Part shown: piece by piece, positions 1-14,500 of the stretch
How positions within the stretch are numbered: the stretch's first letter is position 1
Layout of the letters: every line of letters starts with the position of its first letter
Program-made: the position numbers and the translations under genes
Assembly: GCA_030063045.1 (NCBI GenBank)
Contig: JAQSEB010000033.1
Coordinates: 248,001 to 312,000 of the forward strand
From: Pratylenchus scribneri
Taxonomy: Eukaryota > Nematoda > Chromadorea > Rhabditida > Pratylenchidae
Direction: 5' to 3'
DNA: 64,000 nt
Notes under the pieces: model-generated
What the model was told of the DNA's origin: nothing
Databases searched by the model: none
The model's input: only the letters and a program-made list of their open reading frames with translations

Positions 1-2519
1 TGAATTTTGGTTTAAAACCTTTTTATTTTGATCAAACTTTGCCAAAAATTATATCAATCGAAGCAGTTTTAAGAGCTCTATTATTTTTTATAAAAATTAA
101 TTGGTTTTAAACCTATATAAAAATGTTATAAACAATTTAATTGAAATGAATATTCTAAAAAGTGCCACCTTTGAATTTTGGTTTAAAACCTTTTTATTTT
201 GATCAAACTATGCCAAAAATTATATCAATCGAAGCAGTTTTAAGAGCTCTATTATTTTTATAAAAATTAATTGGTTTTAAACCTATATAAAAATGTTATA
301 AACAATTTAATTGAAATGAATATTCTAAAAAGTGCCACATTTGTATTTTGGTTTAAAACCTTTTTATTTTGATTAAACTATGCCAAAAATTATATCAATC
401 GAAGCAGTTTTAAGAGCTCTATTTTATAAAAATTAATTGGTTTTAAACCTATATAAAAATGTTATAAACAATTTAATTGAAATGAATATTCTAAAAAGTG
501 CCACATTTGTATTTTGGTTTAAAACCTTTTTATTTTGATCAAACTATGCCAAAAATTATATTAATCGAAGCAGTTTTAAGAGCTCTATTATTTTTTATAA
601 AAATTAATTGGTTTTAAACCTATATAAAAATGTTATAAACAATTTAATTGAAATGAATATTCTAAAAAGTGCCACATTTGTATTTTGGTTTAAAACCTTT
701 TTAATTTTGACCAATCCATGCCAAAAATTATATCAATCGAAGCAGTTTTAAGAGCTCTATTATTTTTTATAAAAATTAATTGGTTTTAAACCTATATAAA
801 AATGTTATAAACAATTTAATTGAAATGAATATTCTAAAAAGTGCCACATTTGTATTTTGGTTTAAAACCTTTTTATTTTGATCAAACTATGCCAAAAATT
901 ATATTAATCGAAGCAGTTTTAAGAGCTCTATTATTTTTTATAAAAATTAATTGGTTTTAAACCTATATAAAAATGTTATAAACAATTTAATTGAAATGAA
1001 TATTCTAAAAAGTGCCACATTTGTATTTGGGTTTAAAACCTTTTTATTTTGATTAAACTATGCCAAAAATTATATCAATCGAAGCAGTTTTAAGAGCTCT
1101 ATTATTTTTTATAAAAATTAATTGGTTTTAAACCTATATAAAAATGTTATAAACAATTTAATTGAAATGAATATTCTAAAAAGTGCCACATTTGTATTTT
1201 GGTTTAAAACCTTTTTAATTTTGACCAATCCATGCCAAAAATTATATCAATCGAAGCAGTTTTAAGAGCTCTATTATTTTTTATAAAAATTAATTGGTTT
1301 TAAACCTATATAAAAATGTTATAAACAATTTAATTGAAATGAATATTCTAAAAAGTGCCACATTTGTATTTTGGTTTAAAACCTTTTTATTTTGATCAAA
1401 CTATGCCAAAAATTATATTAATCGAAGCAGTTTTAAGAGCTCTATTATTTTTTATAAAAATTAATTGGTTTTAAACCTATATAAAAATGTTATAAACAAT
1501 TTAATTGAAATGAATATTCTAAAAAGTGCCACATTTGTATTTGGGTTTAAAACCTTTTTATTTTGATTAAACTATGCCAAAAATTATATCAATCGAAGCA
1601 GTTTTAAGAGCTCTATTATTTTTTATAAAAATTAATTGGTTTTAAACCTATATAAAAATGTTATAAACAATTTAATTGAAAGGAATATTCTAAAAAGTGC
1701 CACATTTGTATTTGGGTTTAAAACCTTTTTATTTTGATCAAACTATGCCAAAAATTATATTAATCGAAGCAGTTTTAAGAGCTCTATTATTTTTTATAAA
1801 AATTAATTGGTTTTAAACCTATATAAAAATGTTATAAACAATTTAATTGAAAGGAATATTCTAAAAAGTGCCACCTTTGAATTTTGGTTTAAAACCTTTT
1901 TATTTTGATCAAACTTTGCCAAAAATTATATCAATCGAAGCAGTTTTAAGAGCTCTATTATTTTTTATAAAAATTAATTGGTTTTAAACCTATATAAAAA
2001 TGTTATAAACAATTTAATTGAAAGGAATATTCTAAAAAGTGCCACCTTTGAATTTTGGTTTAAAACCTTTTTATTTTGATCAAACTTTGCCAAAAATTAT
2101 ATCAATCGAAGCAGTTTTAAGAGCTCTATTATTTTTTATAAAAATTAATTGGTTTTAAACCTATATAAAAATGTTATAAACAATTTAATTGAAATGAATA
2201 TTCTAAAAAGTGCCACCTTTGAATTTTGGTTTAAAACCTTTTTATTTTGATCAAACTATGCCAAAAATTATATCAATCGAAGCAGTTTTAAGAGCTCTAT
2301 TATTTTTATAAAAATTAATTGGTTTTAAACCTATATAAAAATGTTATAAACAATTTAATTGAAATGAATATTCTAAAAAGTGCCACATTTGTATTTTGGT
2401 TTAAAACCTTTTTATTTTTGACCAATCCATGCCAAAAATTATATCAATCGAAGCAGTTTTAAGAGCTCTATTATTTTTTATAAAAATTAATTGGTTTTAA
2501 ACTTATATAAAAATGTTAT

Positions 2520-5500
2520 AAACAATTTAATTGAAATGAATATTCTAAAAAGTGCCACATTTGTATTTGGGTTTAAATTTTTTTATTTTGATCAAATTAT
2601 GCCAAAAATTATATCAATCGAAGCAGTTTTAAGAGCTCTATTATTTTTTATAAAAATTAATTGGTTTTAAACCTATATAAAAATGTTATAAACAATTTAA
2701 TTGAAATGAATATTCTAAAAAGTGCCACCTTTGAATTTTGGTTTAAAACCTTTTTATTTTGATAAAACTATGCCAAAAATTATACCAATCTAAGCAGTTT
2801 TAAGAGCTCTATTATTTTTTATAAAAATTAATTAGTTTTAAACATATAAAAAAATGTTATAAAAAATTTAATTGAAATGAATATTCTAAAAAGTGCCACA
2901 TTTGTATTTTGGTTTAAAACCTTTTTATTTTTGACCAATCCATGCCAAAAATTATATCAATCGAAGCAGTTTTAAGAGCTCTATTATTTTTATAAAAATT
3001 AATTGGTTTTAAACCTATATAAAAATGTTATAAACAATTTAATTGAAAGGAATATTCTAAAAAGTGCCACCTTTGAATTTTGGTTTAAAACCTTTTTATT
3101 TTGATCAAACTTTGCCAAAAATTATATCAATCGAAGCAGTTTTAAGAGCTCTATTATTTTTTATAAAAATTAATTGGTTTTAAACCTATATAAAAATGTT
3201 ATAAACAATTTAATTGAAATGAATATTCTAAAAAGTGCCACCTTTGAATTTTGGTTTAAAACCTTTTTATTTTGATCAAACTATGCCAAAAATTATATCA
3301 ATCGAAGCAGTTTTAAGAGCTCTATTATTTTTATAAAAATTAATTGGTTTTAAACCTATATAAAAATGTTATAAACAATTTAATTGAAATGAATATTCTA
3401 AAAAGTGCCACATTTGTATTTTGGTTTAAAACCTTTTTATTTTGATTAAACTATGCCAAAAATTATATCAATCGAAGCAGTTTTAAGAGCTCTATTTTAT
3501 AAAAATTAATTGGTTTTAAACCTATATAAAAATGTTATAAACAATTTAATTGAAATGAATATTCTAAAAAGTGCCACATTTGTATTTTGGTTTAAAACCT
3601 TTTTATTTTGATCAAACTATGCCAAAAATTATATTAATCGAAGCAGTTTTAAGAGCTCTATTATTTTTTATAAAAATTAATTGGTTTTAAACCTATATAA
3701 AAATGTTATAAACAATTTAATTGAAATGAATATTCTAAAAAGTGCCACATTTGTATTTTGGTTTAAAACCTTTTTAATTTTGACCAATCCATGCCAAAAA
3801 TTATATCAATCGAAGCAGTTTTAAGAGCTCTATTATTTTTTATAAAAATTAATTGGTTTTAAACCTATATAAAAATGTTATAAACAATTTAATTGAAATG
3901 AATATTCTAAAAAGTGCCACATTTGTATTTTGGTTTAAAACCTTTTTATTTTGATCAAACTATGCCAAAAATTATATTAATCGAAGCAGTTTTAAGAGCT
4001 CTATTATTTTTTATAAAAATTAATTGGTTTTAAACCTATATAAAAATGTTATAAACAATTTAATTGAAATGAATATTCTAAAAAGTGCCACATTTGTATT
4101 TGGGTTTAAAACCTTTTTATTTTGATTAAACTATGCCAAAAATTATATCAATCGAAGCAGTTTTAAGAGCTCTATTATTTTTTATAAAAATTAATTGGTT
4201 TTAAACCTATATAAAAATGTTATAAACAATTTAATTGAAAGGAATATTCTAAAAAGTGCCACATTTGTATTTGGGTTTAAAACCTTTTTATTTTGATCAA
4301 ACTATGCCAAAAATTATATTAATCGAAGCAGTTTTAAGAGCTCTATTATTTTTTATAAAAATTAATTGGTTTTAAACCTATATAAAAATGTTATAAACAA
4401 TTTAATTGAAATGAATATTCTAAAAAGTGCCACATTTGTATTTTGGTTTAAAACCTTTTTAATTTTGACCAATCCATGCCAAAAATTATATCAATCGAAG
4501 TAGTTTTAAGAGCTCTATTATTTTTTATAAAATTTAATTGGTTTTAAACCTATATAAAAATGTTATAAATAATTTAATTGAAATGAATATTCTAAAAAGT
4601 GCCACCTTTGAATTTTGGTTTAAAACCTTTTTATTTTTGACCAATCCATGCCAAAAATTATATCAATCGAAGCAGTTTTAAGTGCTCTATTATTTTTTAT
4701 AAAATTTAATTGGTTTTAAACCTATATAAAAATGTTATAAATAATTTAATTGAAATGAATATTCTAAAAAGTGCCACCTTTGAATTTTGGTTTAAAACCT
4801 TTTTATTTTGATCAAACTATGCCAAAAATTATATCAATCGAAGCAGTTTTAAGAGCTCTATTATTTTTTATAAAAATTAATTGGTTTTAAACCTATATAA
4901 AAATGTTATAAACAATTTAATTGAAAGGAATATTCTAAAAAGTGCCACCTTTGAATTTTGGTTTAAAACCTTTTTATTTTGATCAAACTTTGCCAAAAAT
5001 TATATCAATCGAAGCAGTTTTAAGAGCTCTATTATTTTTTATAAAAATTAATTGGTTTTAAACCTATATAAAAATGTTATAAACAATTTAATTGAAATGA
5101 ATATTCTAAAAAGTGCCACCTTTGTATTTTGGTTTAAAACCTTTTTATTTTGATCAAACTATGCCAAAAATTATATCAATCGAAGTAGTTTTAAGAGCTC
5201 TATTATTTTTTATAAAAATTAATTGGTTTTAAACTTATATAAAAATGTTATAAACAATTTAATTGAAATGAATATTCTAAAAAGTGCCACATTTGTATTT
5301 GGGTTTAAATTTTTTTATTTTGATCAAATTATGCCAAAAATTATATCAATCGAAGCAGTTTTAAGAGCTCTATTATTTTTTATAAAAATTAATTGGTTTT
5401 AAACCTATATAAAAATGTTATAAACAATTTAATTGAAATGAATATTCTAAAAAGTGCCACCTTTGAATTTTGGTTTAAAACCTTTTTATTTTGATAAAAC

Positions 5501-8500
5501 TATGCCAAAAATTATACCAATCTAAGCAGTTTTAAGAGCTCTATTATTTTTTATAAAAATTAATTAGTTTTAAACATATAAAAAAATGTTATAAAAAATT
5601 TAATTGAAATGAATATTCTAAAAAGTGCCACATTTGTATTTTGGTTTAAAACCTTTTTATTTTTGACCAATCCATGCCAAAAATTATATCAATCGAAGCA
5701 GTTTTAAGAGCTCTATTATTTTTATAAAAATTAATTGGTTTTAAACCTATATAAAAATGTTATAAACAATTTAATTGAAATGAATATTCTAAAAAGTGCC
5801 ACATTTGTATTTTGGTTTAAAACCTTTTTATTTTGATCAAACTATGCCAAAAATTATATTAATCGAAGCAGTTTTAAGAGCTCTATTATTTTTTATAAAA
5901 ATTAATTGGTTTTAAACCTATATAAAAATGTTATAAACAATTTAATTGAAATGAATATTCTAAAAAGTGCCACATTTGTATTTTGGTTTAAAACCTTTTT
6001 AATTTTGACCAATCCATGCCAAAAATTATATCAATCGAAGCAGTTTTAAGAGCTCTATTATTTTTTATAAAAATTAAATGGTTTTAAACCTATATAAAAA
6101 TGTTATAAACAATTTAATTGAAATGAATATTCTAAAAAGTGCCACATTTGTATTTTGGTTTAAAACCTTTTTATTTTGATCAAACTATGCCAAAAATTAT
6201 ATTAATCGAAGCAGTTTTAAGAGCTCTATTATTTTTTATAAAAATTAATTGGTTTTAAACCTATATAAAAATGTTATAAACAATTTAATTGAAATGAATA
6301 TTCTAAAAAGTGCCACATTTGTATTTGGGTTTAAAACCTTTTTATTTTGATTAAACTATGCCAAAAATTATATCAATCGAAGCAGTTTTAAGAGCTCTAT
6401 TATTTTTTATAAAAATTAATTGGTTTTAAACCTATATAAAAATGTTATAAACAATTTAATTGAAAGGAATATTCTAAAAAGTGCCACATTTGTATTTGGG
6501 TTTAAAACCTTTTTATTTTGATCAAACTATGCCAAAAATTATATTAATCGAAGCAGTTTTAAGAGCTCTATTATTTTTTATAAAAATTAATTGGTTTTAA
6601 ACCTATATAAAAATGTTATAAACAATTTAATTGAAATGAATATTCTAAAAAGTGCCACATTTGTATTTTGGTTTAAAACCTTTTTAATTTTGACCAATCC
6701 ATGCCAAAAATTATATCAATCGAAGTAGTTTTAAGAGCTCTATTATTTTTTATAAAAATTAATTGGTTTTAAACCTATATAAAAATGTTATAAACAATTT
6801 AATTGAAATGAATATTCTAAAAAGTGCCACCTTTGAATTTTGGTTTAAAACCTTTTTATTTTGATCAAACTTTGCCAAAAATTATATCAATCGAAGCAGT
6901 TTTAAGAGCTCTATTATTTTTTATAAAAATTAATTGGTTTTAAACCTATATAAAAATGTTATAAACAATTTAATTGAAATGAATATTCTAAAAAGTGCCA
7001 CCTTTGTATTTTGGTTTAAAACCTTTTTATTTTGATCAAACTATGCCAAAAATTATATCAATCGAAGTAGTTTTAAGAGCTCTATTATTTTTTATAAAAA
7101 TTAATTGGTTTTAAACTTATATAAAAATGTTATAAACAATTTAATTGAAATGAATATTCTAAAAAGTGCCACATTTGTATTTGGGTTTAAATTTTTTTAT
7201 TTTGATCAAATTATGCCAAAAATTATATCAATCGAAGCAGTTTTAAGAGCTCTATTATTTTTTATAAAAATTAATTGGTTTTAAACCTATATAAAAATGT
7301 TATAAACAATTTAATTGAAATGAATATTCTAAAAAGTGCCACCTTTGAATTTTGGTTTAAAACCTTTTTATTTTGATAAAACTATGCCAAAAATTATACC
7401 AATCTAAGCAGTTTTAAGAGCTCTATTATTTTTTATAAAAATTAATTAGTTTTAAACATATAAAAAAATGTTATAAAAAATTTAATTGAAATGAATATTC
7501 TAAAAAGTGCCACATTTGTATTTTGGTTTAAAACCTTTTTATTTTTGACCAATCCATGCCAAAAATTATATCAATCGAAGCAGTTTTAAGAGCTCTATTA
7601 TTTTTATAAAAATTAATTGGTTTTAAACCTATATAAAAATGTTATAAACAATTTAATTGAAAGGAATATTCTAAAAAGTGCCACCTTTGAATTTTGGTTT
7701 AAAACCTTTTTATTTTGATCAAACTTTGCCAAAAATTATATCAATCGAAGCAGTTTTAAGAGCTCTATTATTTTTTATAAAAATTAATTGGTTTTAAACC
7801 TATATAAAAATGTTATAAACAATTTAATTGAAATGAATATTCTAAAAAGTGCCACCTTTGAATTTTGGTTTAAAACCTTTTTATTTTGATCAAACTATGC
7901 CAAAAATTATATCAATCGAAGCAGTTTTAAGAGCTCTATTATTTTTATAAAAATTAATTGGTTTTAAACCTATATAAAAATGTTATAAACAATTTAATTG
8001 AAATGAATATTCTAAAAAGTGCCACATTTGTATTTTGGTTTAAAACCTTTTTATTTTGATTAAACTATGCCAAAAATTATATCAATCGAAGCAGTTTTAA
8101 GAGCTCTATTTTATAAAAATTAATTGGTTTTAAACCTATATAAAAATGTTATAAACAATTTAATTGAAATGAATATTCTAAAAAGTGCCACATTTGTATT
8201 TTGGTTTAAAACCTTTTTATTTTGATCAAACTATGCCAAAAATTATATTAATCGAAGCAGTTTTAAGAGCTCTATTATTTTTTATAAAAATTAATTGGTT
8301 TTAAACCTATATAAAAATGTTATAAACAATTTAATTGAAATGAATATTCTAAAAAGTGCCACATTTGTATTTTGGTTTAAAACCTTTTTAATTTTGACCA
8401 ATCCATGCCAAAAATTATATCAATCGAAGCAGTTTTAAGAGCTCTATTATTTTTTATAAAAATTAATTGGTTTTAAACCTATATAAAAATGTTATAAACA

Positions 8501-11444
8501 ATTTAATTGAAATGAATATTCTAAAAAGTGCCACATTTGTATTTTGGTTTAAAACCTTTTTATTTTGATCAAACTATGCCAAAAATTATATTAATCGAAG
8601 CAGTTTTAAGAGCTCTATTATTTTTTATAAAAATTAATTGGTTTTAAACCTATATAAAAATGTTATAAACAATTTAATTGAAATGAATATTCTAAAAAGT
8701 GCCACATTTGTATTTGGGTTTAAAACCTTTTTATTTTGATTAAACTATGCCAAAAATTATATCAATCGAAGCAGTTTTAAGAGCTCTATTATTTTTTATA
8801 AAAATTAATTGGTTTTAAACCTATATAAAAATGTTATAAACAATTTAATTGAAAGGAATATTCTAAAAAGTGCCACATTTGTATTTGGGTTTAAAACCTT
8901 TTTATTTTGATCAAACTATGCCAAAAATTATATTAATCGAAGCAGTTTTAAGAGCTCTATTATTTTTTATAAAAATTAATTGGTTTTAAACCTATATAAA
9001 AATGTTATAAACAATTTAATTGAAATGAATATTCTAAAAAGTGCCACATTTGTATTTTGGTTTAAAACCTTTTTAATTTTGACCAATCCATGCCAAAAAT
9101 TATATCAATCGAAGTAGTTTTAAGAGCTCTATTATTTTTTATAAAATTTAATTGGTTTTAAACCTATATAAAAATGTTATAAATAATTTAATTGAAATGA
9201 ATATTCTAAAAAGTGCCACCTTTGAATTTTGGTTTAAAACCTTTTTATTTTTGACCAATCCATGCCAAAAATTATATCAATCGAAGCAGTTTTAAGTGCT
9301 CTATTATTTTTTATAAAATTTAATTGGTTTTAAACCTATATAAAAATGTTATAAATAATTTAATTGAAATGAATATTCTAAAAAGTGCCACCTTTGAATT
9401 TTGGTTTAAAACCTTTTTATTTTGATCAAACTATGCCAAAAATTATATCAATCGAAGCAGTTTTAAGAGCTCTATTATTTTTTATAAAAATTAATTGGTT
9501 TTAAACCTATATAAAAATGTTATAAACAATTTAATTGAAAGGAATATTCTAAAAAGTGCCACCTTTGAATTTTGGTTTAAAACCTTTTTATTTTGATCAA
9601 ACTTTGCCAAAAATTATATCAATCGAAGCAGTTTTAAGAGCTCTATTATTTTTTATAAAAATTAATTGGTTTTAAACCTATATAAAAATGTTATAAACAA
9701 TTTAATTGAAATGAATATTCTAAAAAGTGCCACCTTTGTATTTTGGTTTAAAACCTTTTTATTTTGATCAAACTATGCCAAAAATTATATCAATCGAAGT
9801 AGTTTTAAGAGCTCTATTATTTTTTATAAAAATTAATTGGTTTTAAACTTATATAAAAATGTTATAAACAATTTAATTGAAATGAATATTCTAAAAAGTG
9901 CCACATTTGTATTTGGGTTTAAATTTTTTTATTTTGATCAAATTATGCCAAAAATTATATCAATCGAAGCAGTTTTAAGAGCTCTATTATTTTTTATAAA
10001 AATTAATTGGTTTTAAACCTATATAAAAATGTTATAAACAATTTAATTGAAATGAATATTCTAAAAAGTGCCACCTTTGAATTTTGGTTTAAAACCTTTT
10101 TATTTTGATAAAACTATGCCAAAAATTATACCAATCTAAGCAGTTTTAAGAGCTCTATTATTTTTTATAAAAATTAATTAGTTTTAAACATATAAAAAAA
10201 TGTTATAAAAAATTTAATTGAAATGAATATTCTAAAAAGTGCCACATTTGTATTTTGGTTTAAAACCTTTTTATTTTTGACCAATCCATGCCAAAAATTA
10301 TATCAATCGAAGCAGTTTTAAGAGCTCTATTATTTTTATAAAAATTAATTGGTTTTAAACCTATATAAAAATGTTATAAACAATTTAATTGAAATGAATA
10401 TTCTAAAAAGTGCCACATTTGTATTTTGGTTTAAAACCTTTTTATTTTGATCAAACTATGCCAAAAATTATATTAATCGAAGCAGTTTTAAGAGCTCTAT
10501 TATTTTTTATAAAAATTAATTGGTTTTAAACCTATATAAAAATGTTATAAACAATTTAATTGAAATGAATATTCTAAAAAGTGCCACATTTGTATTTTGG
10601 TTTAAAACCTTTTTAATTTTGACCAATCCATGCCAAAAATTATATCAATCGAAGCAGTTTTAAGAGCTCTATTATTTTTTATAAAAATTAAATGGTTTTA
10701 AACCTATATAAAAATGTTATAAACAATTTAATTGAAATGAATATTCTAAAAAGTGCCACATTTGTATTTTGGTTTAAAACCTTTTTATTTTGATCAAACT
10801 ATGCCAAAAATTATATTAATCGAAGCAGTTTTAAGAGCTCTATTATTTTTTATAAAAATTAATTGGTTTTAAACCTATATAAAAATGTTATAAACAATTT
10901 AATTGAAATGAATATTCTAAAAAGTGCCACATTTGTATTTGGGTTTAAAACCTTTTTATTTTGATTAAACTATGCCAAAAATTATATCAATCGAAGCAGT
11001 TTTAAGAGCTCTATTATTTTTTATAAAAATTAATTGGTTTTAAACCTATATAAAAATGTTATAAACAATTTAATTGAAAGGAATATTCTAAAAAGTGCCA
11101 CATTTGTATTTGGGTTTAAAACCTTTTTATTTTGATCAAACTATGCCAAAAATTATATTAATCGAAGCAGTTTTAAGAGCTCTATTATTTTTTATAAAAA
11201 TTAATTGGTTTTAAACCTATATAAAAATGTTATAAACAATTTAATTGAAATGAATATTCTAAAAAGTGCCACATTTGTATTTTGGTTTAAAACCTTTTTA
11301 ATTTTGACCAATCCATGCCAAAAATTATATCAATCGAAGTAGTTTTAAGAGCTCTATTATTTTTTATAAAAATTAATTGGTTTTAAACCTATATAAAAAT
11401 GTTATAAACAATTTAATTGAAATGAATATTCTAAAAAGTGCCAC
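2520..11444 (+). repeat. Higher-order repeat: ~4.3-kb block of 171-bp monomers present twice, offset 4,614 bp
   Basis: The order of monomer variants from about 2,520 to 6,830 recurs from about 7,134 to 11,444. Anchors are the GCCACC junction at 3,067 and 7,681 and the GAAGTAG variant at 6,722 and 11,336, both 4,614 bp apart, which is 27 monomers. Rare shared variants include the TTAAATGG unit and the TTAGTTTTAAACATATA unit. The match stops where one copy has GCCACCTTTGAA and the other GCCACATTTGTA. Identity was followed by eye through the diagnostic sites, not computed. Confidence 0.85.
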
Positions 11445-11590
11445 ATTTGTATTTTGGTTTAAAACCTTTTTATTTTTGATCAAACCATGGAAAAAATTAC
11501 ACCAATCTAAGCAGTTTTAAGAGCTCTATTATTTTTTATAAAATTTAATTGGTTTTAAACCTATATAAAAATGTTATAAACAATTTAATT

Positions 11591-14500
11591 GAAAGGAATA
11601 TTCTAAAAAGTGCCACATTTGTATTTGGGTTTAAATTTTTTTATTTTGATCAAATTATGCCAAAAATTATATTAATCGAAGTAGTTTTAAGAGCTCTATT
11701 ATTTTTTATAAAAATTAATTGGTTTTAAACCTATATAAAAATGTTATAAACAATTTAATTGAAATGAATATTCTAAAAAGTGCCACATTTGTATTTTGGT
11801 TTAAAACCTTTTTATTTTTGATCAAACCATGGAAAAAATTACACCAATCTAAGCAGTTTTAAGAGCTTCATTATTTTTTATAAAATTTAATTGGTTTTAA
11901 ACCTATATAAAAATGTTATAAACAATTTAATTGAAATGAATATTCTAAAAAGTGCCACCTTTGAATTTTGGTTTAAAACCTTTTTATTTTGATCAAACTA
12001 TGCCAAAAATTATACCAATCTAAGCAGTTTTAAGAGCTCTATTATTTTTTATAAAATTTAATTGGTTTTAAATCTCTATAAACATGTTATAAACAATTTA
12101 ATTAAAATGAATATTCTAAAAAGTGCCACATTTGTATTTGGGTTTAAATTTTTTTATTTTGATCAAATTATGCCAAAAATTATATCAATCGAAGCAGTTT
12201 TAAGAGCTCTATTATTTTTTATAAAAATTAATTGGTTTTAAACCTATATAAAAATGTTATAAACAATTTAATTGAAATGAATATTCTAAAAAGTGCCACA
12301 TTTGTATTTGGGTTTAAAACCTTTTTATTTTGATTAAACTATGCCAAAAATTATATCAATCGAAGCAGTTTTAAGAGCTCTATTTTATAAAAATTAATTG
12401 GTTTTAAACCTATATAAAAATGTTATAAACAATTTAATTGAAATGAATATTCTAAAAAGTGCCACATTTGTATTTTGGTTTAAAACCTTTTTATTTTTGA
12501 TCAAACCATGGAAAAAATTACACCAATCTAAGCAGTTTTAAGAGCTCTATTATTTTTTATAAAAATTAATTGGTTTTAAACCTATATAAAAATGTTATAA
12601 ACAATTTAATTGAAATGAATATTCTAAAAAGTGCCACATTTGTATTTGGGTTTAAATTTTTTTATTTTGATCAAATTATGCCAAAAATTATATCAATCGA
12701 AGCAGTTTTAAGAGCTCTATTATTTTTTATAAAAATTAATTGGTTTTAAACCTATATAAAAATGTTATAAACAATTTAATTGAAATGAATATTCTAAAAA
12801 GTGCCACATTTGTATTTGGGTTTAAAACCTTTTTATTTTGATTAAACTATGCCAAAAATTATATCAATCGAAGCAGTTTTAAGAGCTCTATTATTTTTTA
12901 TAAAAATTAATTGGTTTTAAACCTATATAAAAATGTTATAAACAATTTAATTGAAAGGAATATTCTAAAAAGTGCCACATTTGTATTTGGGTTTAAATTT
13001 TTTTATTTTGATCAAATTATGCCAAAAATTATATTAATCGAAGTAGTTTTAAGAGCTCTATTATTTTTTATAAAAATTAATTGGTTTTAAACCTATATAA
13101 AAATGTTATAAACAATTTAATTGAAATGAATATTCTAAAAAGTGCCACATTTGTATTTTGGTTTAAAACCTTTTTATTTTTGATCAAACCATGGAAAAAA
13201 TTACACCAATCTAAGCAGTTTTAAGAGCTTCATTATTTTTTATAAAATTTAATTGGTTTTAAACCTATATAAAAATGTTATAAACAATTTAATTGAAATG
13301 AATATTCTAAAAAGTGCCACCTTTGAATTTTGGTTTAAAACCTTTTTATTTTGATCAAACTATGCCAAAAATTATACCAATCTAAGCAGTTTTAAGAGCT
13401 CTATTATTTTTTATAAAATTTAATTGGTTTTAAATCTCTATAAACATGTTATAAACAATTTAATTAAAATGAATATTCTAAAAAGTGCCACATTTGTATT
13501 TGGGTTTAAATTTTTTTATTTTGATCAAATTATGCCAAAAATTATATCAATCGAAGCAGTTTTAAGAGCTCTATTATTTTTTATAAAAATTAATTGGTTT
13601 TAAACCTATATAAAAATGTTATAAACAATTTAATTGAAATGAATATTCTAAAAAGTGCCACATTTGTATTTGGGTTTAAAACCTTTTTATTTTGATTAAA
13701 CTATGCCAAAAATTATATCAATCGAAGCAGTTTTAAGAGCTCTATTATTTTTTATAAAAATTAATTGGTTTTAAACCTATATAAAAATGTTATAAACAAT
13801 TTAATTGAAAGGAATATTCTAAAAAGTGCCACATTTGTATTTGGGTTTAAAACCTTTTTATTTTGATCAAACTATGCCAAAAATTATATTAATCGAAGCA
13901 GTTTTAAGAGCTCTATTATTTTTTATAAAAATTAATTGGTTTTAAACCTATATAAAAATGTTATAAACAATTTAATTGAAATGAATATTCTAAAAAGTGC
14001 CACATTTGTATTTTGGTTTAAAACCTTTTTAATTTTGACCAATCCATGCCAAAAATTATATCAATCGAAGTAGTTTTAAGAGCTCTATTATTTTTTATAA
14101 AAATTAATTGGTTTTAAACCTATATAAAAATGTTATAAACAATTTAATTGAAATGAATATTCTAAAAAGTGCCACATTTGTATTTTGGTTTAAAACCTTT
14201 TTATTTTTGATCAAACCATGGAAAAAATTACACCAATCTAAGCAGTTTTAAGAGCTTCATTATTTTTTATAAAATTTAATTGGTTTTAAACCTATATAAA
14301 AATGTTATAAACAATTTAATTGAAAGGAATATTCTAAAAAGTGCCACATTTGTATTTGGGTTTAAATTTTTTTATTTTGATCAAATTATGCCAAAAATTA
14401 TATTAATCGAAGTAGTTTTAAGAGCTCTATTATTTTTTATAAAAATTAATTGGTTTTAAACCTATATAAAAATGTTATAAACAATTTAATTGAAATGAAT

